From: Streptomyces sp. NBC_01275
GTDB taxonomy: Bacteria > Actinomycetota > Actinomycetes > Streptomycetales > Streptomycetaceae
Assembly (NCBI RefSeq): GCF_026340655.1
Contig: NZ_JAPEOZ010000001.1
Span: forward strand, 4,216,001 to 4,280,000
DNA length: 64,000 nucleotides
Direction: 5' to 3'
This document shows, in pieces, positions 50,827 through 58,552 of the stretch. Position numbers and translations under genes: made by a program. Positions within the stretch are counted from its first letter, which is position 1. Every line of letters starts with the position of its first letter. Under the pieces are notes generated by a model. It searched no databases and was not told where the DNA came from. It saw nothing but the letters and a program-made list of their open reading frames with translations.

Positions 50827-51315
50827 TCACCGAGAGGTGACGGAACCCCCGGCCGTCCGTCGCCGCCCGGGCCACATGTCGTCGTACGCGGCGTCGAAGA
50901 ACCGCACCTGCGGCCCGCGCAGCGCGGACGCGTCGGCCACCTCGCCGCGGGCCGCTTCGGCAAGGCGACTCGCATAGCGGTAGGCGGCGCCCCGCAGCTC
51001 CTCGCTTCTGGCCGACAGATCGATCTCCGCCTGCGCGAGCCACAGGTCGTCGACGAGTCGTTCGAGCGCAGGGTCAGCCGCACCGCTCGCACCACGCGGG
51101 CGCGTGAGCGCCTCCTTCTCCAACTGGTTTGCGACACCAAGTAACTTCAGGACGGCGTTCTTGAGCTCCGCGCGATGCGCGGCCGACTCCTCGATCTCCA
51201 ACTGCCGGGCGCTCACCCGCGACACCAGGTACTGCCCGAACAACGACCCGCCCGCACCGAGCGCGACCCCTGCCAGCGACAGCAACGCCGGCCCCAGACT
51301 CCCCCAAGATCCCAT
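50827..51315 (-). CDS. Hypothetical single-pass membrane protein with helical cytoplasmic part
   Basis: The product has 162 residues. One hydrophobic segment at residues ~8-28 (ALLSLAGVALGAGGSLFGQY) is followed by a mostly helical region with heptad-like Leu/Ala/Glu (SARQLEIEESAAHRAELKN) that may be coiled coil. No domain was recognised. It is convergent with the SDR gene (two-base gap) and divergent from the kinase-like gene at 51365. Confidence 0.8.
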   Translation of the reverse strand: MGSWGSLGPALLSLAGVALGAGGSLFGQYLVSRVSARQLEIEESAAHRAELKNAVLKLLGVANQLEKEALTRPRGASGAADPALERLVDDLWLAQAEIDLSARSEELRGAAYRYASRLAEAARGEVADASALRGPQVRFFDAAYDDMWPGRRRTAGGSVTSR

Positions 51316-51364
51316 GACCTGAGTCTCTCAACACCGGTTCGCGCGACTACGGGAAGATGGCCGC

Positions 51365-52144
51365 ATGCCGGGTGAGGAAGCGGAAGCGACAGAGGAAGTG
51401 ATGCAGGACGGCGTCCATCGTCGGGTGGTGCGGATCGGCGACACCGTCCGCAGGCCCGTCCAGCCGTGGACGCCAACCGTCCATGCCTTGCTGCGACACC
51501 TCGCGGACGTCGGTTTCGCCTATGCGCCAAGGCCGTTGGGAGTCGACGACGAGGGTCGTGAGGTCCTCACCTACTTCGAGGGCGACTCCGGACCGTCGGG
51601 CTGGGCCAAGGTCGTGGACGACCAGGGCCTGCAAAACTTCGCCCGGCTGCTGCGGGACTACCACGACGCCTGCGCGAGCTTCACCCCTCCGCCGGACGCG
51701 ACCTGGTCCCGGGACGCAGGCGACCATCAGGTCGTATGCCATGGGGACTTCGGCCCCTGGAACGTCGTCTGGCAGGGCATCCGGCCCGTGGGAATCATCG
51801 ACTGGGACTTCGCCCACCCGGCACCGCCCCTGCACGACGTGGCCTACGCGCTGGAGTACGTCGCCCCGTTCCGCGACGATGCCGAGTGCCTGCGCTGGCT
51901 GCGCTACCCGGCCCCGCCCGACCGCCGACTGCGGCTGAAGACCTTCTGCCGCGCCTACGGCCTCGACTCGACCGCGGGTGTCGTGGACGCCGTCATCGCC
52001 CGACAGCAGGACAACGCCGACCTCGTACGCCGACTGGCCGACCAGGGCCACGAACCCCAGGCCACCTGGGCCGCCGAGGGACTCCTGCCCCAACTCGCCG
52101 ACCGGATCGCCTGGAGCAGGACCCACCGGCATCTATTCGAGTAG
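51365..52144 (+). CDS. Aminoglycoside phosphotransferase-family protein
   Basis: The product has 259 residues. The APH catalytic loop CHGDFGPWNVVW (residue ~126) with Asp and Asn, and the DFG-equivalent IIDWDFAHP (~143), are intact. The N-terminal lobe is short and contains RRVVRIGDTVRRP. It probably phosphorylates a small molecule; resistance activity cannot be assumed. It is monocistronic, divergent from a membrane protein gene. Confidence 0.9.
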   Translation: MPGEEAEATEEVMQDGVHRRVVRIGDTVRRPVQPWTPTVHALLRHLADVGFAYAPRPLGVDDEGREVLTYFEGDSGPSGWAKVVDDQGLQNFARLLRDYHDACASFTPPPDATWSRDAGDHQVVCHGDFGPWNVVWQGIRPVGIIDWDFAHPAPPLHDVAYALEYVAPFRDDAECLRWLRYPAPPDRRLRLKTFCRAYGLDSTAGVVDAVIARQQDNADLVRRLADQGHEPQATWAAEGLLPQLADRIAWSRTHRHLFE

Positions 52145-52159
52145 CGCCCCCGAAAACCG

Positions 52160-52675
52160 TCACCCGTACGAACGTCCGCCGAGGAGATAGCCGCACGCCC
52201 CCACCCACGGCAGCACCGCCCACATACGGGTGCCCCCGGCCGTCTCCTCACCCGCACCGATGCCCCACTCCCCACGGCAGGCCCGCACCACCCGGTCCAG
52301 CACGCGCAGCGACACCCGGCGATGCAGGACGCAGATCGCGCCCAGACGGGCGTGGGCATGGTGTGGATGGCCGTCGTAAAGGGTGACGCGCAGCGCGTCG
52401 TCGCGGTAGCGCAGCGACACGTACACGTCGGCCGTGGCGGAGAAACGGCAGGCGCAGGCGGTCAGTTCGCTCACCACCTGCACGGTCGCGTCCGTCGCTG
52501 CGGCGAGACCGTGCGCGTGCAGTGCCGTACGGGTCGCCGCCCGGGCGATGCCGGGACTTCGCGGAACCGCGGGCAGCGTGAAACTGAACGCGAGGGCCTC
52601 CGGCCGGGCGAGGGCGAAGGGGGCATCGGCGGGGGCGAGGGTCGGCGACTGGCAGGACCCGGTGTCGAGGTGCAC
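52160..52675 (-). CDS. ATPase-fold regulatory protein with degenerate ATP site
   Basis: The product has 171 residues from the GTG at 52675, preceded by AAGGGAG; upstream frame sequence is Arg-rich. It aligns with the HATPase_c_2 family (ALAFSFTLPAVPRSPGIARA, VQVVSELTACACRF, LRVTLYDGHPHH). The N-box Asn is replaced by Cys (ELTACA, against ELLTNS in the paralog at 16031), and the glycine-rich G2 box is replaced by SLRVLDRVVRAC. ATP binding is therefore doubtful. It sits next to an XRE/DUF397 pair just as the intact paralog does. Confidence 0.8.
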   Translation of the reverse strand: MHLDTGSCQSPTLAPADAPFALARPEALAFSFTLPAVPRSPGIARAATRTALHAHGLAAATDATVQVVSELTACACRFSATADVYVSLRYRDDALRVTLYDGHPHHAHARLGAICVLHRRVSLRVLDRVVRACRGEWGIGAGEETAGGTRMWAVLPWVGACGYLLGGRSYG

Positions 52676-52944
52676 GGCAACTCCCTTGTCGTGTGCGGAG
52701 GGAACTCTCCCGGTGGCCTGTCTCCCCGACGCGAGCGCGCCCCTCCGGGGGAGGAGATGGCGGGCGGGCACGCGTGATGCGCTTCCGGGACGGTTGTGAC
52801 GGCTCTGTGGTCGAGCCATGACTGACTGTAGAGACGCCAGAGTCACAGTGTCCATCGAACTGGAGATAATTACCCCTTACGTTGTTGGACCTGCGGGTGT
52901 CTTGTCGGCAGACTTGGAGCGACGACAGCGCACGGAGGGGCACC

Positions 52945-53796
52945 ATGGGCACAAGAAGCACGCCGACCCAGCGTCAGAAGCGCCTGGGAGCGGAGCTGCG
53001 GAAGTCGCGGCTCGCGGCAGGGGTCGCCACGGAGTACGCCGCCGGACTCCTCGGCATCGACCGAACGCGGCTGTCCAACATGGAGTCGGGAATCCGGCCG
53101 TTCTCGTCCGAGCGGGTCCGCACCCTCGCCAGCAACTACGCCTGCGCGGACACCGGTTATGTCGACGCCCTTGCCGCCATGGCAGAGAGCAAGGAACAGG
53201 GCTGGTGGGAGCAGTATCGGGGCACCTTGCCCGCCGGGCTGCTGGACGTAGCCGAGTTGGAGTGGCACGCAGCGCGGGTTCGGACCGTGCAGTTCATGCA
53301 CGCACCGGGACTGCTCCAGACCGAGGAGTACGCCCGCGGCATCTTCACCGCCGTTCTACCGGCCGTCAGTCGACTGGAGGTCGAACTGCGGGTGGCCCAC
53401 CGCATGGCTCGCCAGCAGGTCCTGGAACGCCCCAACCCGCTGCCCTACCTCGCATACGTTCATGAGGCAGCGCTGCGCATGCGGTTCGGCAGCGACAAGG
53501 CGACCCGGGATCAGCTGAAGCACCTGGCAGAGCGCTCCGAGCAGGACGGCGTCGACGTACGCGTCATTCCGGTGACCGTCAGCGGCTTCCCAGGCGCAGG
53601 GCACGCGATGCTGTACGCGAACGGCCCCGTCGCCTCACTCGACACCGTGCAGCTGGACTCCGCACATGGGCCGACATTCACTGACGCGGAGGCCCAACTC
53701 ACCAAGTACCGTGCCCATCTGGACTGGATGGACGACGTATCGCTGTCCCCGGCCGCCTCACGCGACTTCATGCTCACCATCGCCCGCGAACTCTGA
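52945..53796 (+). CDS. XRE-family regulator with DUF5753 domain
   Basis: The product has 283 residues from the ATG at 52945, with GGAGGGG upstream. The helix-turn-helix is near residues 14-65 (LRKSRLAAGVATEYAAGLLG). DUF5753 blocks are APGLLQTEEYARG, YVHEAALRMRF and VRVIPVTVSGFPGAG. It is homologous to the 16667 gene along its length. A DUF397 gene follows after ten bases and a degenerate ATPase-fold gene is divergent, so the window holds two versions of the same three-part module. Confidence 0.93.
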   Translation: MGTRSTPTQRQKRLGAELRKSRLAAGVATEYAAGLLGIDRTRLSNMESGIRPFSSERVRTLASNYACADTGYVDALAAMAESKEQGWWEQYRGTLPAGLLDVAELEWHAARVRTVQFMHAPGLLQTEEYARGIFTAVLPAVSRLEVELRVAHRMARQQVLERPNPLPYLAYVHEAALRMRFGSDKATRDQLKHLAERSEQDGVDVRVIPVTVSGFPGAGHAMLYANGPVASLDTVQLDSAHGPTFTDAEAQLTKYRAHLDWMDDVSLSPAASRDFMLTIAREL

Positions 53797-53806
53797 GGAA
53801 CCCGCC

Positions 53807-54001
53807 ATGACGAACGAGATCACCTGGGAAGAACCCTTCTGCGGCGAAGGAAACAACTGCTTCCGCATAGGCACCGACCCCACCGGCAACGCCTACATCG
53901 CCGTCGCCGGTCAGGAGGACACCCCCCTCACCGACACCCACGAAGCCCTCCGCGCACTCATCCTGGAGATCAAGGCGGGCAAGGCCGACCACCTGCTGTA
54001 G
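53807..54001 (+). CDS. DUF397-like small protein
   Basis: The product has 64 residues. The ATG follows GAGGAA. WEEPFCGEGNNCFRI and YIAVAGQEDTPL with the C-terminal LRALILEIKAG match the short DUF397 class. It is co-transcribed with the XRE regulator at 52945 and is a likely protein partner. Confidence 0.85.
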   Translation: MTNEITWEEPFCGEGNNCFRIGTDPTGNAYIAVAGQEDTPLTDTHEALRALILEIKAGKADHLL

Positions 54002-54008
54002 CCGCCCG

Positions 54009-54881
54009 CTAGCCCGCGAACTCGTACACCGCGAAGTCCGCCACCGCCCGATACCCGATCCGCTGATACAGCCCGTTGCTGGTCGGGTTCGCCAGGTCCG
54101 TGAAGAGGAGGACCTCCGCCGCGCCGGAGGCCAGCGCGGCGCGGCTCACCTCGGCGGTGGCCGCGCCCGCGTATCCGCGTCCGCGCAGTTCAGCGGGGGT
54201 GTAGACGGGCGCGACCCGTATCTGGCCCGCCACCTCCGGGGTGACGCCGGCCAGGGCGACGGGGGTGCCGTCGGGGGTCTCCCAGAAGGTCGCGCCGCCG
54301 TGGGCGATGCGGGCGTCGGCCCAGGCCTCGCTGCTGCGACGGTTCGCGGAATCGCCGACCTCCTTCGCGAACTCGTCGTGCCAGCGGGCCAGTCGGGCGC
54401 GGTCGGCCGCGGTGGCGATACGGGCCGCGCCGTCGGGAACGGGCTCGGGGATCGTCAACTCGCCGAGACGGTAGAGGCGCTGGCGTTCCCGAAGACGAGA
54501 CACCGCGCCCGTGCGCCGCTGCCAGGCCTCGGCGAAGGCCGCGGCGGTGTCGGTCTGACCGGTGACGCCGGGGAGCCGGTGTCCGGCGGAGGCCAGCCGG
54601 GCGGCGAGGGCGTCGGCCTGTTCCGGGTCGAGCGGGGTGAGATAGAGCTTGTAGGGCGGGGTCCACAGGAACGCCGCGCGGATCTCGCCGCCCGTCTCCA
54701 ACGCACCGAATACGGGGGCCTCCTCGCCGTAGGCGTCCAGCCCCCTGCGGCGCAGGGCGTCCGTCACGGTCAGCGGGACCGTGTGCAGCGCGGGGCGGGA
54801 GGCGAGGAAGTCGCCGGCGCGGTGGAGGAAGGCGTCGAGATCGTGGGTGAGATGCCAGTCGTCAGGGCGCATGCCCCTCAT
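54009..54881 (-). CDS. GNAT-family N-acetyltransferase
   Basis: The product has 290 residues, longer than a single GNAT domain. The C-terminal half carries the acetyl-CoA motif IRVAPVYTPAELRGRGYAGA (residues ~225-245) and LFTDLANPTSNGLYQRIGY. The N-terminal half probably forms a degenerate GNAT domain. In-frame ATG codons at 54881 and 54872 are both possible; neither has a good ribosome site. The substrate is unknown. Confidence 0.88.
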   Translation of the reverse strand: MRGMRPDDWHLTHDLDAFLHRAGDFLASRPALHTVPLTVTDALRRRGLDAYGEEAPVFGALETGGEIRAAFLWTPPYKLYLTPLDPEQADALAARLASAGHRLPGVTGQTDTAAAFAEAWQRRTGAVSRLRERQRLYRLGELTIPEPVPDGAARIATAADRARLARWHDEFAKEVGDSANRRSSEAWADARIAHGGATFWETPDGTPVALAGVTPEVAGQIRVAPVYTPAELRGRGYAGAATAEVSRAALASGAAEVLLFTDLANPTSNGLYQRIGYRAVADFAVYEFAG

Positions 54882-54923
54882 GCTCGGGCAGAACCGACTC
54901 CCGCCGCCCCCGAATTTCGGCGG

Positions 54924-55481
54924 TCAGGGCGCCTTCGGCTCCGGCTCCGGGTCCGTCGCCAGGCGTCCGTGCCGGTGGACGTCGCGGAAGGCGTCCCTGC
55001 GTTCCGCCTCCCACATCGCGCCGCGCACGGTCCCCTCGTAGAGGAAACCGCAGCGTTCGGCGACCCGGCAGGATCCCTCGTGGCCGAGGGCGTGGCCCAA
55101 CTCGAGGCGGTGCAGGCCCGCTTCGGCGAACGCCCAGCGTGCGGCGAGCAGCAGGGAGCCGGTGGCGACGCCCCGGCCGCGGGCCTCGGGCAGCACCCAG
55201 TAGCCGACGACGGCGTTGCTGAGGATCCGGTCGATCGCGTTGACGGAGACCTGCCCGAGGATCGTCCCGTCGGCGGCGTCCGTGACGCAGAAGGCCATGG
55301 AGCGTCCGGTCGCCCCGTCCGCCGTCTTGGCGGCCAGCGACTCCCGTGCGCTCGCGGTGTCCGTGATCACCCTGATCGGGGTGTTCCAGCGCCGGAACTC
55401 AGGATCGACGTGCCCGCGCAGCCACGCGTCCACGTCGTCGGCGGACCGGGGGTCCCAGGGGCGTAGGAGGATGTCGGTCAT
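54924..55481 (-). CDS. GNAT-family N-acetyltransferase (RimJ/RimL-like)
   Basis: The product has 185 residues from the ATG at 55481. The start LLRPWDPRSADDVDAWL, the acetyl-CoA loop GYWVLPEARGRGVATGSLLL and SCRVAERCGFLYEGTVRGAM are typical of the ribosomal-protein-type acetyltransferases that act on N-termini or small molecules. It lies beside another GNAT gene in the same direction, 42 bases apart. Confidence 0.9.
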   Translation of the reverse strand: MTDILLRPWDPRSADDVDAWLRGHVDPEFRRWNTPIRVITDTASARESLAAKTADGATGRSMAFCVTDAADGTILGQVSVNAIDRILSNAVVGYWVLPEARGRGVATGSLLLAARWAFAEAGLHRLELGHALGHEGSCRVAERCGFLYEGTVRGAMWEAERRDAFRDVHRHGRLATDPEPEPKAP

Positions 55482-55530
55482 CCGGTCATTGAACACCCTC
55501 GGCCTTTCAGAATCGGGCGGCCTCCGGCCC

Positions 55531-55932
55531 TCAGTCCACCACCCGAAACACCGGAACCCCATCCCGGAACGCGACCGCCAGCTCCACCCCCGCCCGCAGC
55601 TCCCCGTCCGCCGCGACAGCCTCCCCCACCACCTCCGTGGACATCCGCGGCCCCTCCGCGAGGTCGACCACGGCGGCGACGTACGGTGTCCGCTCCCCGA
55701 AGGGCGGCAGATCGTTGCGGTGGACGACGGACCAGGTGTAGAGGGTCGCCCGGCCACTGGCGTCCTCCCAGGTCACGTCCTCGCTCCAGCAGTGCGGGCA
55801 GAACTCCCGGGGGTAGTGGTGGGCCCGCCCGCACGCCCCGCAGCGCCGGATCAGCAGTCGGCCCTCCGCCGCCGCGTCCCAGTACGTGCGGGTGAAGGCG
55901 TCGATCTCGGGAAGGTCGTGGCGCGCACTCAC
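55531..55932 (-). CDS. DUF35 OB-fold/zinc-ribbon protein
   Basis: The product has 133 residues from the GTG at 55932, overlapping the DoxX stop as GTGA. A zinc ribbon (RRCGACGRAHHYPREFCPHC) and an OB-fold (GRATLYTWSVVHRNDLPPF, VAAVVDLAEGPRMSTEVVG) are clear. DUF35 proteins work with thiolase-fold enzymes, but no thiolase is adjacent; the Cys-less thiolase-like gene at 46076, which has no neighbouring DUF35 and shares the same operator, is the natural partner candidate. Confidence 0.92.
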   Translation of the reverse strand: MSARHDLPEIDAFTRTYWDAAAEGRLLIRRCGACGRAHHYPREFCPHCWSEDVTWEDASGRATLYTWSVVHRNDLPPFGERTPYVAAVVDLAEGPRMSTEVVGEAVAADGELRAGVELAVAFRDGVPVFRVVD

Positions 55933-56378
55933 TGGAAGAGCCCCAGTGCGTTGTCCACCGACCACGTCTGCCACGCCATCCCGCCCAGGCCGACGACCGA
56001 GATGAGCGCCATCATCCCGTTCTGCCCCTGCTCGGCCCAGTCGTGGATCATGAGGACGAGGTAGGTCAGGTTGAGGAGCAGGCCGCCGACCAGGGCGATC
56101 GGGGTCAGGAAGCCCACGATCAGCCCGAGCCCCAGGGCCAGCTCCGCATAGACGACGACATACGCCATCACGCGCGGGCGCGGCTCGACGACCACCGCGA
56201 AACCGGAGCGTACGGCGTTCCAGCGGTGCTTGGCCGCCACGTCCGCCGCCCACTTGATGCCGGAGCCCTCGAACCAGCTCTTCTTCTCCTTGTGCCGCCA
56301 GCTCTCCAGCCACCACAGCCCGAGCCCGATCCGCAGCACCGCCAGCCATTCCGCACCGCCGAGCCAGATCGCATCCAT
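55929..56378 (-). CDS. DoxX-family membrane protein
   Basis: The product has 149 residues with about four hydrophobic helices (LAVLRIGLGLWWLES, MAYVVVYAELALGLGLIVGF, ALVGGLLLNLTYLVLMI, MMALISVVGLGG). The pattern LRIGLGLWW..ES and AELALGLGLIVGF fits DoxX/TQO-type membrane subunits, some of which carry electrons to quinone. An operator ends three bases before the ATG, with no visible ribosome site. Coupling to a DUF35 gene by GTGA is unusual. Confidence 0.88.
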   Translation of the reverse strand: MDAIWLGGAEWLAVLRIGLGLWWLESWRHKEKKSWFEGSGIKWAADVAAKHRWNAVRSGFAVVVEPRPRVMAYVVVYAELALGLGLIVGFLTPIALVGGLLLNLTYLVLMIHDWAEQGQNGMMALISVVGLGGMAWQTWSVDNALGLFQ

Positions 56379-56381
56379 GAA

Positions 56382-56398
56382 TCTGACGGTACGTCAGG
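56382..56398. promoter_or_regulatory. Operator 8, touching the DoxX start
   Basis: TCTGACG-GTA-CGTCAGG, 13 of 14 half-site positions match. Three bases separate it from the ATG at 56378. Confidence 0.78.
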
Positions 56399-56628
56399 TA
56401 ACTGCGTACGGGAAGCCCACGGGAAGCCCGCGAGAACCGGAGAAATCTGTGCGCCGCCTATGAAGCTATGCGTCGCCCGTGAATGTCCCGCAGATTGTTG
56501 ACGATTTTGTCGGCCAAGAATTACGTTCGCCACCGCAAGCCAGACAGCACGCAGCAGGCACGCAGCGAGCACCCGGCACGTACGCAGCGAGTACGCAGAC
56601 AGCACGCGGTTCATGGAGAGGCAGCAAC

Positions 56629-58290
56629 GTGAAGCACAAGGCAGTCAAGCGCAGGTCGGTCGTCATAGGCATCGGCGCCACCGCCGGCGCCGCGGCAGTC
56701 GGCGGCATCGCCCTCAGCGCGCAGGCGGCCGACAGCTCGTCGTCCTCGTCCTCCGCGTCCGCCTCGGGCTCCCTGGCCTTCGACCCGGACGCGTACACCA
56801 AGCTGACGACCACGATCACGGACGCCGACGGCGCCGACCACGACGTCACGTATCACTTCTGGAAGGCGATCACCTACGTCGCCAAGCCGGTCGACGAGGC
56901 GTACCAGTCCCTGAACGTCAGCGTGCCGGTCGAGATCGACGGAACCGCTGTCGACGCGACGCACGCGCCGATCCTGTTCGCCAACTCCGTCGGCGGGTAC
57001 ATGCCGTCCTCCGTCGCGGACGCCACCGGCATCGGCGGCTCCAGCGGGGCCGGCGGGATGGGCGGCGGCGCACCCAGCGGAGCACCCTCGGCCAGCGCCG
57101 ACGCCTCCGCCTCGACCGGCGCCACCGCCCCCGGCGCCAACGGCAACACCAACGGCACCGGCGGCGCGCTGAACACCAACCAGCTGCTGGCCCTGGCCGC
57201 CGGGTACGTCGTCGTCGAGCCCGGCGCCCGCGGCCGTACGCTCAAGAACTCCGACGGCGAGTACTACGGCGTGGCGCCCGCCGCGATCGTCGACCTCAAG
57301 GCGGCCGTGCGGTACGTGCGGTTCAACAAGGGCCGTATCCCGGGGAACACCGAGCGGATCGTGTCCGCGGGCACCAGCGCCGGCGGCGCGCTGTCGTCGC
57401 TGCTCGGCGCGTCCGGCGGCAGCCCGATCTACGACGAGTACCTCGAGGAGCTCGGCGCGGCCGACGCCTCCGACGCGATCTTCGCGACCGGCGCCTGGTG
57501 CCCGATCACCGACCTGGAGCACGCCGACGGCGCCTACGAGTGGAACTGGGGCTCCAACGTCACCCAGTCCACCGGCAAGGCCGTCGACCAGACCGTCTCG
57601 AAGGCGCTGCAGTCGCAGTTCGCCGAGTACCAGGCCGGTCTGAAGCTCAAGGGCCTCGGCGGCTTCGGCCCCCTGAACGCCCGCAACTACGACGAGTACC
57701 TGGTCAAGCAGTACCTGGAACCGTCGGCCACCGCCTACCTGGCCGACCTCTCGGACGCCGACCGCACCACCTACCTCGCCGCCAACACCTTCCTCACCTG
57801 GAAGAACGGCAAGGCCACCTTCACCTGGGCGGACTTCCTCGCCCATGTCGGCGCCCGCAAGAAGACCACTCCGGCCTTCGACGCCTTCGACCTGTCGGCC
57901 GGCGAGAACAATGAATTCGGCAAGGGAACGACCCTCTCCCGCCACTTCACGGCGTACAGCCTGAAGAATGACACCACCGGGCTCACCGCCAAGCGCCTCG
58001 ACAGCGACATCCCCGAGATGCTGCGGCTGATGAACCCGATGCACTTCCTGACCGACAAGCCCAACGAAAGCCGCACCAAGCACTGGTGGATCCGCCTCGG
58101 CACGAAGGACTCCGACACGTCGCTGACCGTCTCCGCCAACATCGCCGCCGCCGCGCACGACCTGGGCGACGACGTCGACCACCTCTACTACTGGGACGCC
58201 GGCCACGGCGCGAACAACGACCCGGGCGACTTCATCAAGTGGATCGCCAAGGTCACCGGCGCCAAGTCGGGCGCGCGGACCAAGAAGTAG
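56629..58290 (+). CDS. Secreted alpha/beta-hydrolase, tannase/esterase-like
   Basis: The product has 553 residues from the GTG at 56629, seven bases after GGAGAGG. The signal peptide (KRRSVVIGIGATAGAAAVGG, possibly Tat, cleaved near AQA) precedes a Ser run. The nucleophile elbow is GTSAGG (Ser250); Asp in GTKDSDTS and His in DAGHGAN complete a plausible triad. A Gly/Ser/Ala/Asn-rich insertion covers residues ~130-180. The order fits subtype-B tannase and feruloyl-esterase-like enzymes acting on aromatic esters outside the cell. Upstream (56545-56610) ACGCAGC-type degenerate repeats are seen. Confidence 0.88.
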   Translation: MKHKAVKRRSVVIGIGATAGAAAVGGIALSAQAADSSSSSSSASASGSLAFDPDAYTKLTTTITDADGADHDVTYHFWKAITYVAKPVDEAYQSLNVSVPVEIDGTAVDATHAPILFANSVGGYMPSSVADATGIGGSSGAGGMGGGAPSGAPSASADASASTGATAPGANGNTNGTGGALNTNQLLALAAGYVVVEPGARGRTLKNSDGEYYGVAPAAIVDLKAAVRYVRFNKGRIPGNTERIVSAGTSAGGALSSLLGASGGSPIYDEYLEELGAADASDAIFATGAWCPITDLEHADGAYEWNWGSNVTQSTGKAVDQTVSKALQSQFAEYQAGLKLKGLGGFGPLNARNYDEYLVKQYLEPSATAYLADLSDADRTTYLAANTFLTWKNGKATFTWADFLAHVGARKKTTPAFDAFDLSAGENNEFGKGTTLSRHFTAYSLKNDTTGLTAKRLDSDIPEMLRLMNPMHFLTDKPNESRTKHWWIRLGTKDSDTSLTVSANIAAAAHDLGDDVDHLYYWDAGHGANNDPGDFIKWIAKVTGAKSGARTKK

Positions 58291-58378
58291 CCAAGACCGA
58301 GAAGTGCCCCTCCCCTGTCGGGGACCCTGAAACGCGGCGGCGTACGTTTCCCGTCATAGCTACGCACGCCGTCCGCAC

Positions 58379-58416
58379 GCGACGCCTGGCCCCAGCGCAC
58401 CGGAGCCAGGCGTCGC
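58379..58416. terminator. Hairpin after the esterase gene
   Basis: GCGACGCCTGGC and GCCAGGCGTCGC form a perfect 12-bp stem with a 14-base loop, 88 bases after the stop. Confidence 0.6.
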
Positions 58417-58422
58417 ACTGCG

Positions 58423-58478
58423 TACACGGCGCTGCGTGCGTGGCGCTGCCTACACGGCGCTGCGTGCGTGGCGCTGCG
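58423..58478. repeat. 28-bp tandem repeat, two copies
   Basis: Units 58423-58450 and 58451-58478 differ at one base; each begins TACACGGCGCTGCGTGCGTG and ends GGCGCTGC. A partial TGCGTG follows. Confidence 0.8.
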
Positions 58479-58552
58479 TGCGTGATCGATCCGCAACCAA
58501 TTCCCCTCTTGACTGAGACCCATCGCTCTCTGGCGTGATTACGCTCGCGCTC

